Source: Nelumbo lutea (Eukaryota; Streptophyta; Magnoliopsida; Proteales; Nelumbonaceae). Taken from it: 64,000 bases of DNA. The position numbers and the translations under genes were made by a program. Position 1 is the stretch's first letter, and every line of letters begins with the position of its first letter. Below, one piece after another: positions 9,430-20,398 of this stretch. Under the pieces are notes generated by a model that ran no database searches, had not been told where the DNA came from, and saw only the letters and a list, made by a program, of their open reading frames with translations. The stretch is from assembly GCA_022828595.1 (NCBI GenBank), contig JAKGHH010000002.1:67366383-67430382 (forward strand), written 5' to 3'.

Positions 9430-12400
9430 ATGGCTAGTGGGATACTACAGGTGCTGCTCGTGGATGCGCATTGCATGCAAAATAAAGATCTTTTTGGTAT
9501 GTAGTCATTCATTATTTGCAGTATTTTAGTGTTAGATTTCGAGTTTTAGCTTTGGCTTTGCCACTTTGTTTTAAGATTATTCGGTTCAAATCTTTCATAT
9601 ATTCCATTCCTCTAAGATCAGGTTTAATCTTGCAGCTAAGATGGACCCATATGTTGTCATAAAATATGGAAAGGAAGAGCGCAAGAGCTCCGTTGCTCGA
9701 CGTCAGTGAGACATCATCAATTTACATAGCTAGATATTCTCCTTTCTTAATTAAGTCTGTGTATGTGAGAGAGAGAGAGAGAGAGAGAGGTGCATAAAAT
9801 CGAAAGATGGTATTGGTACTGATCGAAATGAGGATTTGAAATGCATGCAGGACAAGGCAGGAATCCTGTATGGAACGAGAAATTTACATTCAAGGCGGAG
9901 TATCCAGGGAAAGTTGTTGGCCCACACAAGCTAACCCTCACAGTCATGGACAAGGATACGTTCACCGCCGATGACTTCGTCGGTGAATCAACGTAAGTGA
10001 AATCATGTAAATGATGATTATCAGCTTATTGAAACTTGAAAGAAAAATGGGCTCGTAATTAAATTAGATTGACCTCCTTGCTTAGACCCTCCCTCCAATT
10101 CACCCAAACCCTGCTTCTCAGTTGACCATTTCAACCTCCCACAAAGATCAATTGGCCGCTGCCCAACTGTTTTAATTTGACATTACAATCTAGCTCTAAG
10201 CAATAATAAAAGGTTATATATGTATAAAAGAATATAATGCAGGAAAGGTACAAACAGAGTCCTCGCAAACATGAATTCATGTTTTTAAGTAGTTGATGAC
10301 AGTATTGATTTCAGCCTACCTTTGAAGGTTTCCTTAGTCCCTTAATTGTGATCTTTACGCAAATATATGGAAGACGTAGAACGTTTTATGCTGTATGTAT
10401 AGCTGTCATGGCGTGGTTAGAACAAACCGCCTCCCATATCGTTCTTCTGTAGGTAATTAACTGATTTCTTACACAAAGAAATAGAGATTTCATTCTTATT
10501 CATTTCACTCTTCAAGTAGCCATACCCAAGCTACTTTAAGTTTTAAAATGGACATAATCAACTGATTATTTCAGATTTTTCAATTACTCTAAGGTTTATC
10601 TTGTATATAAAATCTAGGGTTCCAATTCCAAGAAAGATTCTCTACGTTAGATAGCCTATTCCTTCCTCACACTTATAGTTTGGAAAGAGTACAAATAAAA
10701 TAATACAAAATACAAGATTTTGCATTCTACACGTGTATTTGTACTTCTTGCAAATTAAGCCTGATTTATATTTGTATTTATACTCTAGAGCCTTTTTCAG
10801 AGGAGTACAAATACAAATGCAAAACCTTGTATTTTGTATGTATTTGCACTGTACATATTTATATTTGTACTCCTTCCAAACTGAGCCTAAGGAACTAAAT
10901 GCAGCCCACTGATTATTCTTCACTGTTCAATGAATAAAATTTAAAATAAGGGTCATTTATTAAAACATCTCGTATAGTTTCATGGGTTTATTAAAACCCA
11001 CCCTATTGCTTGAATTTATTAAAACACCATCTATAGCTTACTAAAAGATTTAGGGAATTTGCATAAAACTCACCATGAGTTTTCAACATTTCTCTTAAAT
11101 TCATCACAACTTTTCAAAATGTCTAAAACTCACCATGCCAGTAGATTTTTATTTTCCAAAACTCACATTCCGTTAGTGTACCATTAATGCTTCTTAACAG
11201 AGGTGTCCACTTCAGTATAAATAACAACTTTCATGACCAAATTACCCTTGAATGGTGAATTAGAAGAAAATGGTATTTTCAGTTTTCAGTTTTCTTGTTT
11301 TTTTTTTGCATTTTTATTGTTTTGTTATATTTTTCAGTGTTTTTTATAATTTCTATTTTTTTTATATATTTTTCTATTTTCTACAATCTATAGAATTTCC
11401 TGTATTTTTTGTTATTTATTTGCAATTTCTGTCTTTTTTCTATAATTTTTATATTCTTATTTTGTTTTTCAATTTCTATAGTTTCTATAATTTGAAAATA
11501 ATTTTTATTTTGTTTGAAATTTCTATATTTGTTATATTTTTTTGCAGTTTCTGTGTTTTTATGTATTTTATACTTGAAAATATTTTTTAAACTTTTCCTT
11601 TTTTATGTCTAAATATTAAAATATATGAGTATATATTTTATATTTTTCTATGAAGGTTAAAATGGTAATATATTAACACCATTAATCTGTTTAACGTCAA
11701 GTTAGTGACATGGTGAGTTTTAGACATTTTGAAAATTTGTGGTGAATTTAAGAGAAATGCTGAAAACACATGGTGAGTTTTAGACAATTTCCCAAAGATT
11801 TATTTAACCTTTCATTAGGATCCATGCATATTGCCATCTAGAAATGATCACGCCACTACCTAAATCAAGTGAAAAATGTTTAAGGGCAAGTACCCATGGT
11901 TTTTTATTTTGAAAGCACTTCTTATCAAGTTCTTAGAAAGAAATCATGTTTGGTTTCAAATCTACCAACAATGTTTGGCTTTATCACAATGAATAAGAGA
12001 AAATAAAGGCATATAGGCTCGTCATCTACAACATTGTTTCTTCCATCTTCAAACAGAGAACCAAATTGGTCCAGTGGAGTGGGTTTCTTTTGTTTAAAGT
12101 TGTTTAAACATACATTAGGATTAAAGCCATCACTTTCACTCCCTTAAAAGTCGATTAAGCAATTTGGTTGAAAACTATAGGGGTGTTTTAGCAAGTGATC
12201 ACCCAAAAAAAATAGTAAATAAAGTGCAGTTGCTACCATCCATTCATTGATATTTGGTAAGTATCCACGTAGAGATGAAACAACCGTCAGATTCATACCC
12301 ATTTGGTGAATGCATATCAAATACCTGATTTTAATAATCACCATATAAATAAATGTTTATAAAGAATTTTTGTTAATAAACAAATAAACGGAAAGTGGTT

Positions 12401-13025
12401 CTAAGTTTTAACAAAGCAAAAATTATGGATATACAGAATCTACATAAAGGATGTACTGTCTCTGGGCATTGACGTGGGAAAGGCCGAGCTTCCAGCTCGC
12501 AAATATAGGCTTGTGCTCGCCGATAAGGCCTACAAGGGAGAGATTCGGGTGGGCGTCAGTTTCACCAAGAAGGTATAATTATGCACCCAGGACCAACCTA
12601 TATGTTGTTGTTTTTGGTATTATTACTGTTTCTATCAGAAACGTTTTGGATTGATAAATACAAATTGTTATACAAATATTACTTGAAACAAGCAAACCTT
12701 AAAAATGTATATGCTCTTCTTGCTCCACGGAGTGAAATCTAATCATCTAGTTAGACTCACTCTCATATGTGATGTGATGTGATAATACATATCTCTCACC
12801 AATTTGTATTGATAAACCCCAAATGTTTCAAATAAAAACATTACATTGAAAAATATTGCATTCACCGGTGCAGCGTGGCTTGTGCAGAAACAGAAATTAT
12901 TCATCTAATGCTTTGCTTTGGACACTAAAATTACAATTTATCATTTTTTGTTTTTTTTTTTATCTTTTTAGGTGGAAGATGAAAATTACGAAGGTCAGGG
13001 TGGATGGAAACAAAGCTCCTTGTAA
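9430..13025 (+). CDS. Small C2-domain protein (elicitor-responsive / 16 kDa phloem protein type)
   Basis: Five exons, all with GT-AG introns and matching phase: 9430-9496, 9636-9701, 9851-9992, 12437-12572 and 12972-13025, giving 154 residues. The protein is a single C2 domain. The first strand is I-L-Q-V-L-L-V-D-A; calcium loop 1 has D20 and D26 (K-M-D-P-Y-V-V); the basic K-S-S-V-A-R segment precedes N-P-V-W-N-E; loop 3 has D78, D80 and D86 (M-D-K-D-T-F-T-A-D-D-F-V-G-E). A short glycine- and acid-containing tail ends the protein. There is no signal peptide or membrane segment, so it is probably cytosolic and binds phospholipid in a calcium-dependent way. The family includes rice elicitor-responsive proteins and cucurbit phloem protein PP16; the exact ortholog is unsure. 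Intron 3 (2.44 kb) is swollen by two MITEs. Confidence 0.9.
9767..9789. repeat. GA microsatellite in intron 2 of the C2 gene
   Basis: About eleven uninterrupted GA units inside the intron between exons 2 and 3. Confidence 0.9.
10672..10891. mobile_element. Tourist-like MITE in intron 3 of the C2 gene
   Basis: The left end TAGTTTGGAAAGAGTACAAATA mirrors the right end, which reads GTACTCCTTCCAAACTGAGCC followed by TAA. The interior consists of palindromic TACAAATA/TATTTGTA blocks. A relative of the same family is the MITE split by element C at 40.5 and 45.1 kb. The left boundary is approximate because its outermost bases have diverged. Confidence 0.7.
11053..11793. mobile_element. Mutator-like non-autonomous element (MULE-MITE), 741 bp, in intron 3
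   Basis: Terminal inverted repeats of roughly 90 bases start GGGAATTTGC and end AATTTCCC; both contain the words AAAACTCACCATG and TCTCTTAAATTCA. The element is flanked by a perfect 9-bp duplication AAAGATTTA (11044-11052 and 11794-11802), the hallmark of Mutator-like transposition. The interior is T-rich noncoding DNA; the 106-codon Phe-rich frame in it is a translation artefact. Confidence 0.92.
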
Positions 13026-13093
13026 ACATGATTTCTTATTATAGAGTCCAGATATGATTGTCATTAACAACAATGCTGTGTGTCATTCTTTTC

Positions 13094-13099
13094 AATAAA
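13094..13099 (+). terminator. Candidate poly(A) signal of the C2 gene
   Basis: AATAAA occurs 69 bases after the stop codon, a normal distance for a plant near-upstream element. Confidence 0.5.
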
Positions 13100-13892
13100 A
13101 TCCAATATGATAATTATGAAGACAGAGAGATGAGATTGGAGCACCAATAGAAAAATTATGTAAAAATTAATAATTAATCCTCTAAAAAATTGTAATCGGT
13201 TTCTTGTAATTAATGGCTAGTGTATGTTGAAGGACAACTATCAAATATAAACAGGTTGTACCTCATCATCATTAATATATGGCCAGATTGGTTATTTGGC
13301 TATGGCCTGATGGGGATACAGGATGCATGGGCCTCCATGGTTTTCTTTTCTACTTGTTGTTCCATGGTTCAATTAAGCGTTGGAGCCCACAATTGGATGG
13401 GTTGTACTTGTAAGATCAGTTTATCAAAAAAATAAATAAAAATAAAAATCCCTTGAATAATAATAATAATAGTATCTGATTTTTTTATTGATTGAAAAAT
13501 GGATGAGAGCCTCTCTTATATTTGAGATGCAACTCTACAGTGGTGTTCATTCATCACAATTCACAACAATCGGAACTACTTTTAATTATGATCTGATGTT
13601 CCAAAGCTATCGATTGATTCCCATATTTGTGAAGAAGAAACAGTAGACGGCCTAAAGAAGCAACTTAGACAGAAGAAAATATAACTATAGAATCCCAAAG
13701 AAAATAGGTGAACTGAACAAGGTAGTGGCAAGTCTATTGGATCACTTGGACGTTTGTGATTAATTATCCTTTCGACGTCGCAACTAACCCAAGTTGAATT
13801 AAAGAAAAACATTTAAAATTAGTATATTTTATATTGGCAATTTCATTATTTTAATAGAATAAGAAAAGTAAAATAAACAATAACAATTGTCA
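13100..13892. other. Intergenic between the C2 gene and tRNA-Lys
   Basis: AT-rich with short AAT and AAATA runs near 13430-13470. No gene or transposon boundary recognised. Confidence 0.4.
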
Positions 13893-13965
13893 GCCGTCTT
13901 AGCTCAGCCGGTAGAGCGCGTGGCTTTTAACCACGTGGTCGTGGGTTCGATTCCCACAGACGGCG
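13893..13965 (+). tRNA. tRNA-Lys (anticodon UUU)
   Basis: A 73-base cloverleaf. Acceptor GCCGTCT pairs with AGACGGC, discriminator G. The D arm is GCTC/GAGC, the anticodon stem CGTGG/CCACG with loop CTTTTAA (anticodon TTT at 13926-13928), and the T arm GTGGG/CCCAC with loop TTCGATT. It matches the plant nuclear lysine tRNA pattern and has no intron. The D loop carries CC where TT is usual before the GG pair, a small variation. Internal A and B box promoters are intact. Confidence 0.97.
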
Positions 13966-13970
13966 TTCAA

Positions 13971-13975
13971 TTTTT
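13971..13975 (+). terminator. RNA polymerase III terminator of tRNA-Lys
   Basis: A run of five T residues begins five bases after the end of the tRNA. Confidence 0.8.
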
Positions 13976-14510
13976 GAATCCCCAATTCTGAGTCCGAGGC
14001 TTTTGTTTTGGCAAAAATTAAAATATTTTGAGAATTTGAGTTACCAAATATTTTTTGATTTGAGAATTCTAGGTTTTGCCAATGTTGAACTAGTTTATGG
14101 GCTGGAGCCGGGAGCATTTATTAGGCTCCCATTCACAAAGCAAAACTCAAAAGGCCCAGCTGCTCCCTGCTGCACACAGACGAAATATGAATATGATCCA
14201 TCCAAGTAAGACAACGACTGTAATGACGATTTCAAAGCCATCACAAGTTCACAACAACCAATCATCAGAAAAATAGAGCCACACCCTCGTCCAGTTCATT
14301 TCTTTTAGCTTTCACATGAGATTTATAAATCGTCATCAGTATAATTCAACTTCTTCTCAATGACCAGTGGAAGGAAAACAGCCAGCTGCACCAAGAAAGC
14401 ACCCGCACCAAAAACCATTTGAACTAATCATATTTGAGGTACTAATACCTTCATCACAGAAAATTAATATAGTAACAAGCCCATGAGGGTACAGTCCAAG
14501 ATCGGGAGGA

Positions 14511-14648
14511 GATATTAGCACTATCAGATTTACTACACTCTTCCAACTAACCCAATAACGTAACAACTAACAAGTGGTGTTTCATATTCATATGATGCCT
14601 CTTCACAATTTGATATTAGCACTATCAGATTTACTACACTCTTTCAAC
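14511..14648. repeat. 37-base direct repeat, two copies 101 bases apart
   Basis: The words GATATTAGCACTATCAG and TTTACTACACTCTT recur as one 37-base block at 14511-14547 and 14612-14648 with a single base difference. The spacer is unrelated, so this is a local duplication. Confidence 0.85.
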
Positions 14649-14830
14649 AATGTTCCCTCTTTGGTTTCTTCCCCTTTTGTTATTACTATTCATCCCTTTT
14701 AATTACCACCACCACCCAGATTTGGAGACGGTAACCATACTGTTTTCTCTCAAAGATGAGACCAACGAGCTTGATTGATTATCGTGGAAGGAATAACCCC
14801 CTGTCGATTGCATCAAAATAAGAATATAAT

Positions 14831-14870
14831 GCTGTGTTTGGTTTGAAAGCTTTCAAACCAAAACACGGCC
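14831..14870. repeat. Compact 40-base palindrome resembling two joined MITE ends
   Basis: TGTGTTTGGTTTGAAAG is followed directly by CTTTCAAACCAAAACAC, giving a hairpin with no loop. The outer bases (GGCC then TAA at the right) resemble Tourist-like termini elsewhere in the window. Confidence 0.7.
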
Positions 14871-15515
14871 TAAATGATCTAATTTGCAGAGCTTAGTAAG
14901 AACAAGAAATAGAAACAAATTTGAAAGACTTTGAAGGTTTGACCTCTACGACTAAATCGGACGGACACAAAAACAGTAAAGATAGATGGAGTCTATGGAA
15001 CCAAATCAAATCACTTCACAGATTAAACATGGCAGTTAGCAGAAGAAACTCAACTCCTTATTAATTAATTAGTCTGGCGATCATTAAGAGGTGGGTTTTG
15101 GGGTTGGATCATTTGATTTCATCAGTACTCGTGCAAGCAAACTTTGTTAATGGCCGGGTTTTGGGTACTTAAATCCTCCTTTATGTGTAATTGTCGTTCT
15201 TTCTTCTATATAGTCTCTACTGTCTGAGGTTTAGATATTAAGCAGTTACCAAACGGCCTCTGGTAAAAGCTTAAGCCGTTATGGTGATCAGATGCCTGAC
15301 TGCAATTTTATTTAGATCTCCAACAGTGAAAAATACGGTTCATTATTTATTGTGCAATATAGATGCTTGTCAGGATTGATCAGTAGAGGAGCTTACCTAC
15401 TTTCTGACTCGAAGTGTCAACTTAGCACCCATGCAGATATTGCCTTAGAAGTATACTCGACGTCGATGGGTTTTAATGATGTTAACCAACTTATTTCTCT
15501 TTATCCGAAGGATTG

Positions 15516-16331
15516 TGATGGAGCGCAATCCGATCGATCTTAGTTGTCAATGATTTTGCTTCTGATTGGAGCGACAGGGAGTATAAAATGGGGAAGACGA
15601 GGGAACTCCAGGGGGAACCCGATGAAATAACTCCGAACCTCAAATTAGTATTCTCATAAAGGCAAAGTAAAGACCAGATGGTGCAAAGTTCACATATCTT
15701 GTTGTTGAGGGTAGGGGGCCTTTTATAACCACTTCACGCACTCACTTTGAAGCCCTTGTCAGGTCGGGTATGATTACCTTTGCTTCTGTCAGTTCGGATG
15801 CCGTCCTTTCTTCTGGAACAGAACCGCCACTGCTCTTTGTCGGAGCCGTCTCTGGAGATGGCGGTGTCAGGAGGCGGTGGCAGGTGGCCGTTTGGAGCGC
15901 GACCGTCAAGCGTTAGATCCCAAGTCAGTCAGGTGCACCGCCCTTGGGTACGGACTTCCTCAGTGTCAAGCATGGTACGGTTTGTTTGGTTTTGGTGTCT
16001 TGAGGGTGATGTGGTGGAGTGGTGAGCGAGGCGAAGTCTTGAGTTCGGAGGTATGTCATGTATTGCTATAGGGTAGGCCAGTTCGGCGAGGTGTGTCCCG
16101 AACTGCTATACGGTAGGTCAGTTTGGCGAGGTATGTCCCAAACTGTTACATAGGCCAGTTCGGGTTACTATCTGGCTTGGGGCCGAAGGAAGAGTTCGGG
16201 CTCCTAGTAGGGAGTTCGGTCCGCTGGTTTCTCCCTTTGTTGCTCGCGCCTTAGGCGTGTTTTTTGCGCCGAGCTGTTGCCTTTGCCACGTGTTGCGTAA
16301 CTGTGAGGTCGGGCCAAATCTTCCTTCATCA
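15516..16331 (-). repeat. 3' LTR of element B
   Basis: On the plus strand it runs from TGATGGAG to TTCATCA, so on the element's strand it is TG...CA. A TATA box lies at 15727-15720 on the minus strand (TATAAAAG). It aligns throughout with the 26104-26938 copy with scattered substitutions and small indels. The polypurine tract sits immediately at its inner edge (16332-16341 reads ATTGCCCCCC on the plus strand). Confidence 0.9.
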
Positions 16332-16611
16332 ATTGCCCCCCACTCCTCACGCCAAGGGTCTTGCCCTGGCGCGGAGAGTTTTGCGAGGTGGTAGGTGGAT
16401 TTGTCCCGTTCTTCGAATCTTGACAGCGCGAGGTGCTTTGCCAGGGTTCTTCGATTTTCTAGAGCATCCGAAAAGGCGGGAGACGTGCCTACTGCTTATA
16501 AATGTTGACGGACGTGCCAGCGTGCATTTATTTTTAGATTTCAAAAATTCACGCCGCTGGGACGTGACGGCAGGTCTTTTAATTTTGAAAAAAGCGTGCC
16601 ACTGCCGTTTT

Positions 16612-16790
16612 GAGGAGACGTGCGTTGGCAGTTGTCTGTTGTAGAGAGACGTGTGCAGCACGCTGTTGGTTTCAGAAAGACGTGTGCCGGCGCGTCGTCA
16701 GTTTCAGAAAGACGTGCGCTGACGTTTCATTCATTTCGGAGAGACGTGCGCCAATCACGTCTCGATCTCAGGGGACGTACGGTCAGTGCG
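16612..16790. repeat. Imperfect short tandem repeats around GAGACGTGCG (copy 1)
   Basis: Units of about 30-35 bases contain AGACGTG followed by GC-rich variable bases and TTTCAGA. The same array is repeated at 17730-17908 as part of the 1118-bp duplication. Tandem repeats in this position are common in Tat-type elements. Confidence 0.65.
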
Positions 16791-16877
16791 AATACGGGCT
16801 GTCAGATTGGCTTTGATCTGCACTGTTGGTTCTTGGTTACTGTAGCTATAAATAGTAGGGGACCCCAATCGATTTGT

Positions 16878-17449
16878 CAGGTCGGGTATGATTACCTTTG
16901 CTTCTGTCAGTTCGGATGCCGTCCTTTCTTTTGGGACAGAACCGCCACTGCTCTTTGTCGGAGCCGTCTCTGGAGATGGCGGTGTCAGGAGGCGGTGGCA
17001 GGTGGCCGTTTGGAGCGCGACCGTCAAGCGTTAGATCCCAAGTCAGTCAGGTGCGCCGCCCTTGGGTACGGACTTCCTAAGTGTCAAGCATGGTACGGTT
17101 TGTTTGGTTTTGGTGTCTTGAGGGTGATGTGGTGGAGTGGTGAGCGAGGCGAAGTCTTGAGTTCGGAGGTATGTCATGTATTGCTATAGGGTAGGCCAGT
17201 TCGGCGAGGTGTGTCCCGAACTGCTATACGGTAGGTCAGTTTGGCGAGGTATGTCCCAAACTGTTACATAGGCCAGTTCGGGTTACTGTCTGGCTTGGGG
17301 CCGAAGGAAGAGTTCGGGCTCCTAGTAGGGAGTTCGGTCCGCTGGTTTCTCCCTTTGGTGCTCCCGCCTTAGGCGTGTTTTTTGCGCCGAGCTGTTGCCT
17401 TTGCCACGTGTTGCGTAACTAGGAGGTCGGGCCAAATCTTCCTTCATCA
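16878..17449 (-). repeat. Internal partial LTR of element B
   Basis: The second copy of the duplication carries an LTR that lacks its outer 240 bases and therefore the TATA box found at 15720-15727, but keeps the inner edge ending TTCATCA next to a second polypurine tract. It is a structural by-product of the tandem duplication, not a separate insertion. Confidence 0.88.
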
Positions 17450-17963
17450 ATTGCCCCCCACTCCTCACGCCAAGGGTCTTGCCTTGGCGCGGAGAGTTTT
17501 GCGAGGTGGTAGGTGGATTTGTTCCGTTCTTCGAATCTTGACTGCGCGAGGTGCTTTGCCAGGGTTCTTCGATTTTCTAGAGCATCCGAAAAGGCGGGAG
17601 ACGTGCCTACTGCTTATAAATGTTGACGGACGTGCCAGCGCGCATTTATTTTTAAATTTCAAAAATTCACGCCGCTGGGACGTGAAGGCGGGTCTTTTAA
17701 TTTTGAAAAAAGCGTGCCACTGCCGTTTTGAGGAGACGTGCACTGGCAGTTGTCAGTTGCAGAGAGACGTGTGCAGCACGCTGTCGGTTTCAGAAAGACG
17801 TGTGCCGGCGCGTCGTCAGTTTCAGAAAGACGTGCACTGACGTTTCGTTCATTTCAGAGAGACGTGCGCCAATCACGTCTCGATCTCAGGGGACGTACGG
17901 TCAGTGCGAATACGGGCTGTCAGATTGGCTTTGATCTGCACTGTTGGTTCTTGGTTACTGTAG

Positions 17964-17972
17964 CTATAAATA
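17964..17972 (+). promoter_or_regulatory. TATA box of the antisense gene of element B
   Basis: CTATAAATA lies 164 bases before the plus-strand ATG at 18136, on the strand opposite to gag-pol, and resembles a strong plant TATA box. An identical box is at 16846-16854 in the first copy of the duplication. Two AGCTCCCGTCCA words follow in the leader near 18020-18050. Confidence 0.65.
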
Positions 17973-18135
17973 GTAGGGGACCCCAATCGATTTGTCACTT
18001 CTGCGGTTTGCTTTTTGAGCTCCCGTCCAACTTTTCAGCTCCCGTCCAGGCCTTTTAGTTTGCGTCTAGGCTTGTTACTTCGCCTTCAAAACTTTCTTCC
18101 GGTGAGTACCTTCCTGAATCCACCTTTTCTCCTCG

Positions 18136-20097
18136 ATGTCTAGCTTTGATAGCTCAGCCGATTCTTCAAGTAGAACTGATGTAGGTTCTACGAACCGAGC
18201 CGTATCCCCCGATTGCCTTAGTGATCCTGAGGTGGAACTTGAGGATGACTTCGAACCCGTAGGCCGAGCCATTTCGGGCAGTTTGGCGTCTACCTCTCGT
18301 CGAGGTCAGATGTTAGACAGGTTTGGTCCTTCGACCATGACGCCCGAGGGGCTCCAATCTCTTCTTATCTTTTACAATCTGGCTGGGGGGTACACCTATT
18401 TCATTCCTTCGGGTAGCTTTCCTTGGGAACATGGTCGTGATGAGATCGTGATTTTTTGAGAGCAGCTCGCTGCGGGGCTGCGACTGCCTTTCCACCCCCT
18501 TCTCGTCGAGGTCATAAACCACTTCGGCGTTACCATTGGTTAGCTTCATTTGAACTCTATTCGGAACATGGTGGGGACAGTCTCCCTTTTTTGCGAACAG
18601 AACTTCCCTTTAGACTTGGAGATATTCTCCTCTATTTTAATGCTAAAAAACAAGCGAGTTCTCTTCCCGGGGGAAGATGGGCGTATTACCTGTCTCCTCG
18701 CCCAGGCTTCAAGCTTCTGCACGAACTTCCTAACAAGGTCCCGACGTGGAAGCGGGATTACTTCGGGGTGCGAAGTGTACAAGGGTGGCCTTTTCAGACC
18801 GGGTGGGGGGAGGCCGCTCCTGATTCTGGTGTCACTCTCGATAAAGAAACGGTGAAGGGCCTCCAGCAATGGGCACGACATGGTTTAAAGTGTCATCAGT
18901 ACTTAACAGAGGCCAAGCTTATTGCGGCTGGCCTGAGTTTGGGTAGGTTTCTTAGCTCAGGTTTCTTGTTTGATTTGTTCCTTCGTTTTTTTTTTATGTC
19001 GAAATCTTTTCTGCATGTGTGATGGACGCAGAGAGGACTCGTGGGGGGCGCTTGTTCCAAGGCATGAAGAGGAGGAAGTGGGTTGCCAAGCGAACTCGTA
19101 CCGAGCTGCCCCAGGATGAGGAGCCTCAAGTTCCAGGCCACACGTAGGAGGATCTGCCCAGGGAGCCCGAGGTGTCTCCGATGCATGAAGCGGCAGGGGC
19201 CCCTTACGCCGAAACCACTCACACGGGTGCTACCGCCTACTCGAGTGCTCCTGCTTACTCTGGGTTCGCTCATACGTGAGCTAGGCCCTCGGGTTCGGGA
19301 GCTCAAGGGGAGTTCAGGAGCGTGTTGTCACCGAACTACGCTCTTTAGAAGTGTAAAGAGGCTACTTTCCCCGAGGAGATCGCGGCGTGGACCGATATTC
19401 CCTTAAATCAGGTCACCTACCATGCCGTAACTCATGCTATGGTGGTAAGTCAGATTATGTCTGCCTTCTTCATTTTCTATCCTTCTTGCTGTTGTCGCTC
19501 ATTTGTTTCTTTTGGTAGGTGAACTCTTCTATTCATGCCTTAGCGGCCCAGGTGGAGAGGAGCTCGCAACAGGCGCGAGCTGCTGAGGCGGCCGCTCATG
19601 CTACCGAAGAGGCTTTTCGTGCCGCCGAGGCGAATACCCGAGCTGTTGAGGCAGCCGCTCATGCTGCCGAAGAGGCTGCTCGCGTTGCTATGGCCAGGCA
19701 AGCGATGTCTCAGTGGGATGCCGAGGCCATGGGGGTAGTCGTGAAGCATATGGCAGATCTGAGGTTGAACCTGCAGCATCAGGTCGAAAATCTTCAGGAG
19801 GACATCAGGGAGAAAACGCAGATCTTTTCCCAAGGTATTGAAGATGCCAAGAAGAAGGCCGTTGAAGACTACATTGCCTCGCCGCGTTTTGACGACTTGA
19901 TGGTGGATTCTTACAGAAGGGGATTCAAACTGAGCCGGTGGATGATCCGGAACACGTATCCTGCTATATCCACTTTGCGTATAACTCAGGAGATGGCCAA
20001 TGCTGCCGATGGCGAGCCGGATTCTGAGGGTAAGGCAGGGCCTTCGGGTGTCGTTGAAGTGCCTACTGATGGGGAAGAAGTAGCTCTGGGTTTGTAA
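18136..20097 (+). pseudogene. Antisense gene of the Tat-type element (putative gypsy-type transposon domain), spliced and broken
   Basis: The gene lies opposite to gag-pol between integrase and 3' LTR. The first part (18136-18940) reads as the plant domain known as putative gypsy-type transposon (Pfam Transposase_28-like): T-P-E-G-L near 18340, then L-P-F-H-P-L-L and H-F-G-V-T, N-S-I-R-N-M, and W-Y/A-Y-L-S-P-R-P-G-F-K-L-L. Stops interrupt it at 18457-18459 and 18541-18543, and the frame shifts near 18650. Intron-like GT-AG segments are 18941-19032 and 19444-19518. The last exon (19519-20097) is a long coiled coil rich in Ala/Glu (repeated A-E-A-A-A-H-A) that continues the frame to a stop at 20095. 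Function is unknown in the literature on Tat elements; structural or regulatory roles are speculation. Confidence 0.75.
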
Positions 20098-20398
20098 TAA
20101 TTTTTTTTTGTACTCTTCCTTTTCTTGCGATGAAATAGACAATCTTTGTGGTTAAGTGTTCTTTTTTCCGAACTGGTAACAAGCCCGATCTGTTTCTTAC
20201 CCGGGTCATTGTACTCGCACGTCCTGTTTCGGTGTTTAATACTTAGCCTCTTCTCCGCTTTATTCTTTTGATTGATATTTTGTCGAGCTGATAATATGCC
20301 CGACTTTTCTTTGCTCGCTTATGGCGAGGTTCCTCTTGTTGGCTCTACATCTTGGCCCTAAGGGTCTTGTAGCGATTTCGTCCACTTCGCTTGGTGGT

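Larger units (their letters stand above)
13976..15510. other. Intergenic, no supported gene
   Basis: No coding region can be supported. The region contains a 37-base direct repeat and a compact palindrome, annotated separately. Confidence 0.45.
15756..17991. repeat. 1118-bp tandem duplication spanning LTR and 3' untranslated region
   Basis: 15756-16873 and 16874-17991 are the same sequence with few differences; landmarks (polypurine tract, TATA box, GACGTGCG repeats) keep a constant 1118-base offset. The hexamer TTGTCA occurs at the left edge, the junction and the right edge (15756, 16874, 17992), so duplication probably arose at that microhomology. Each copy contains about 576 bases of LTR followed by about 542 bases of the region next to it. 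Confidence 0.93.

Noticed and set aside
11270..11590. 106-codon Phe-rich frame
   Set aside because: It is a translation of a T-rich interior of a Mutator-like MITE in an intron.
19540..20142. 200-codon minus-strand frame opposite the antisense gene's last exon
   Set aside because: It is the shadow of the Ala/Glu coiled-coil exon on the plus strand and resembles no protein family.
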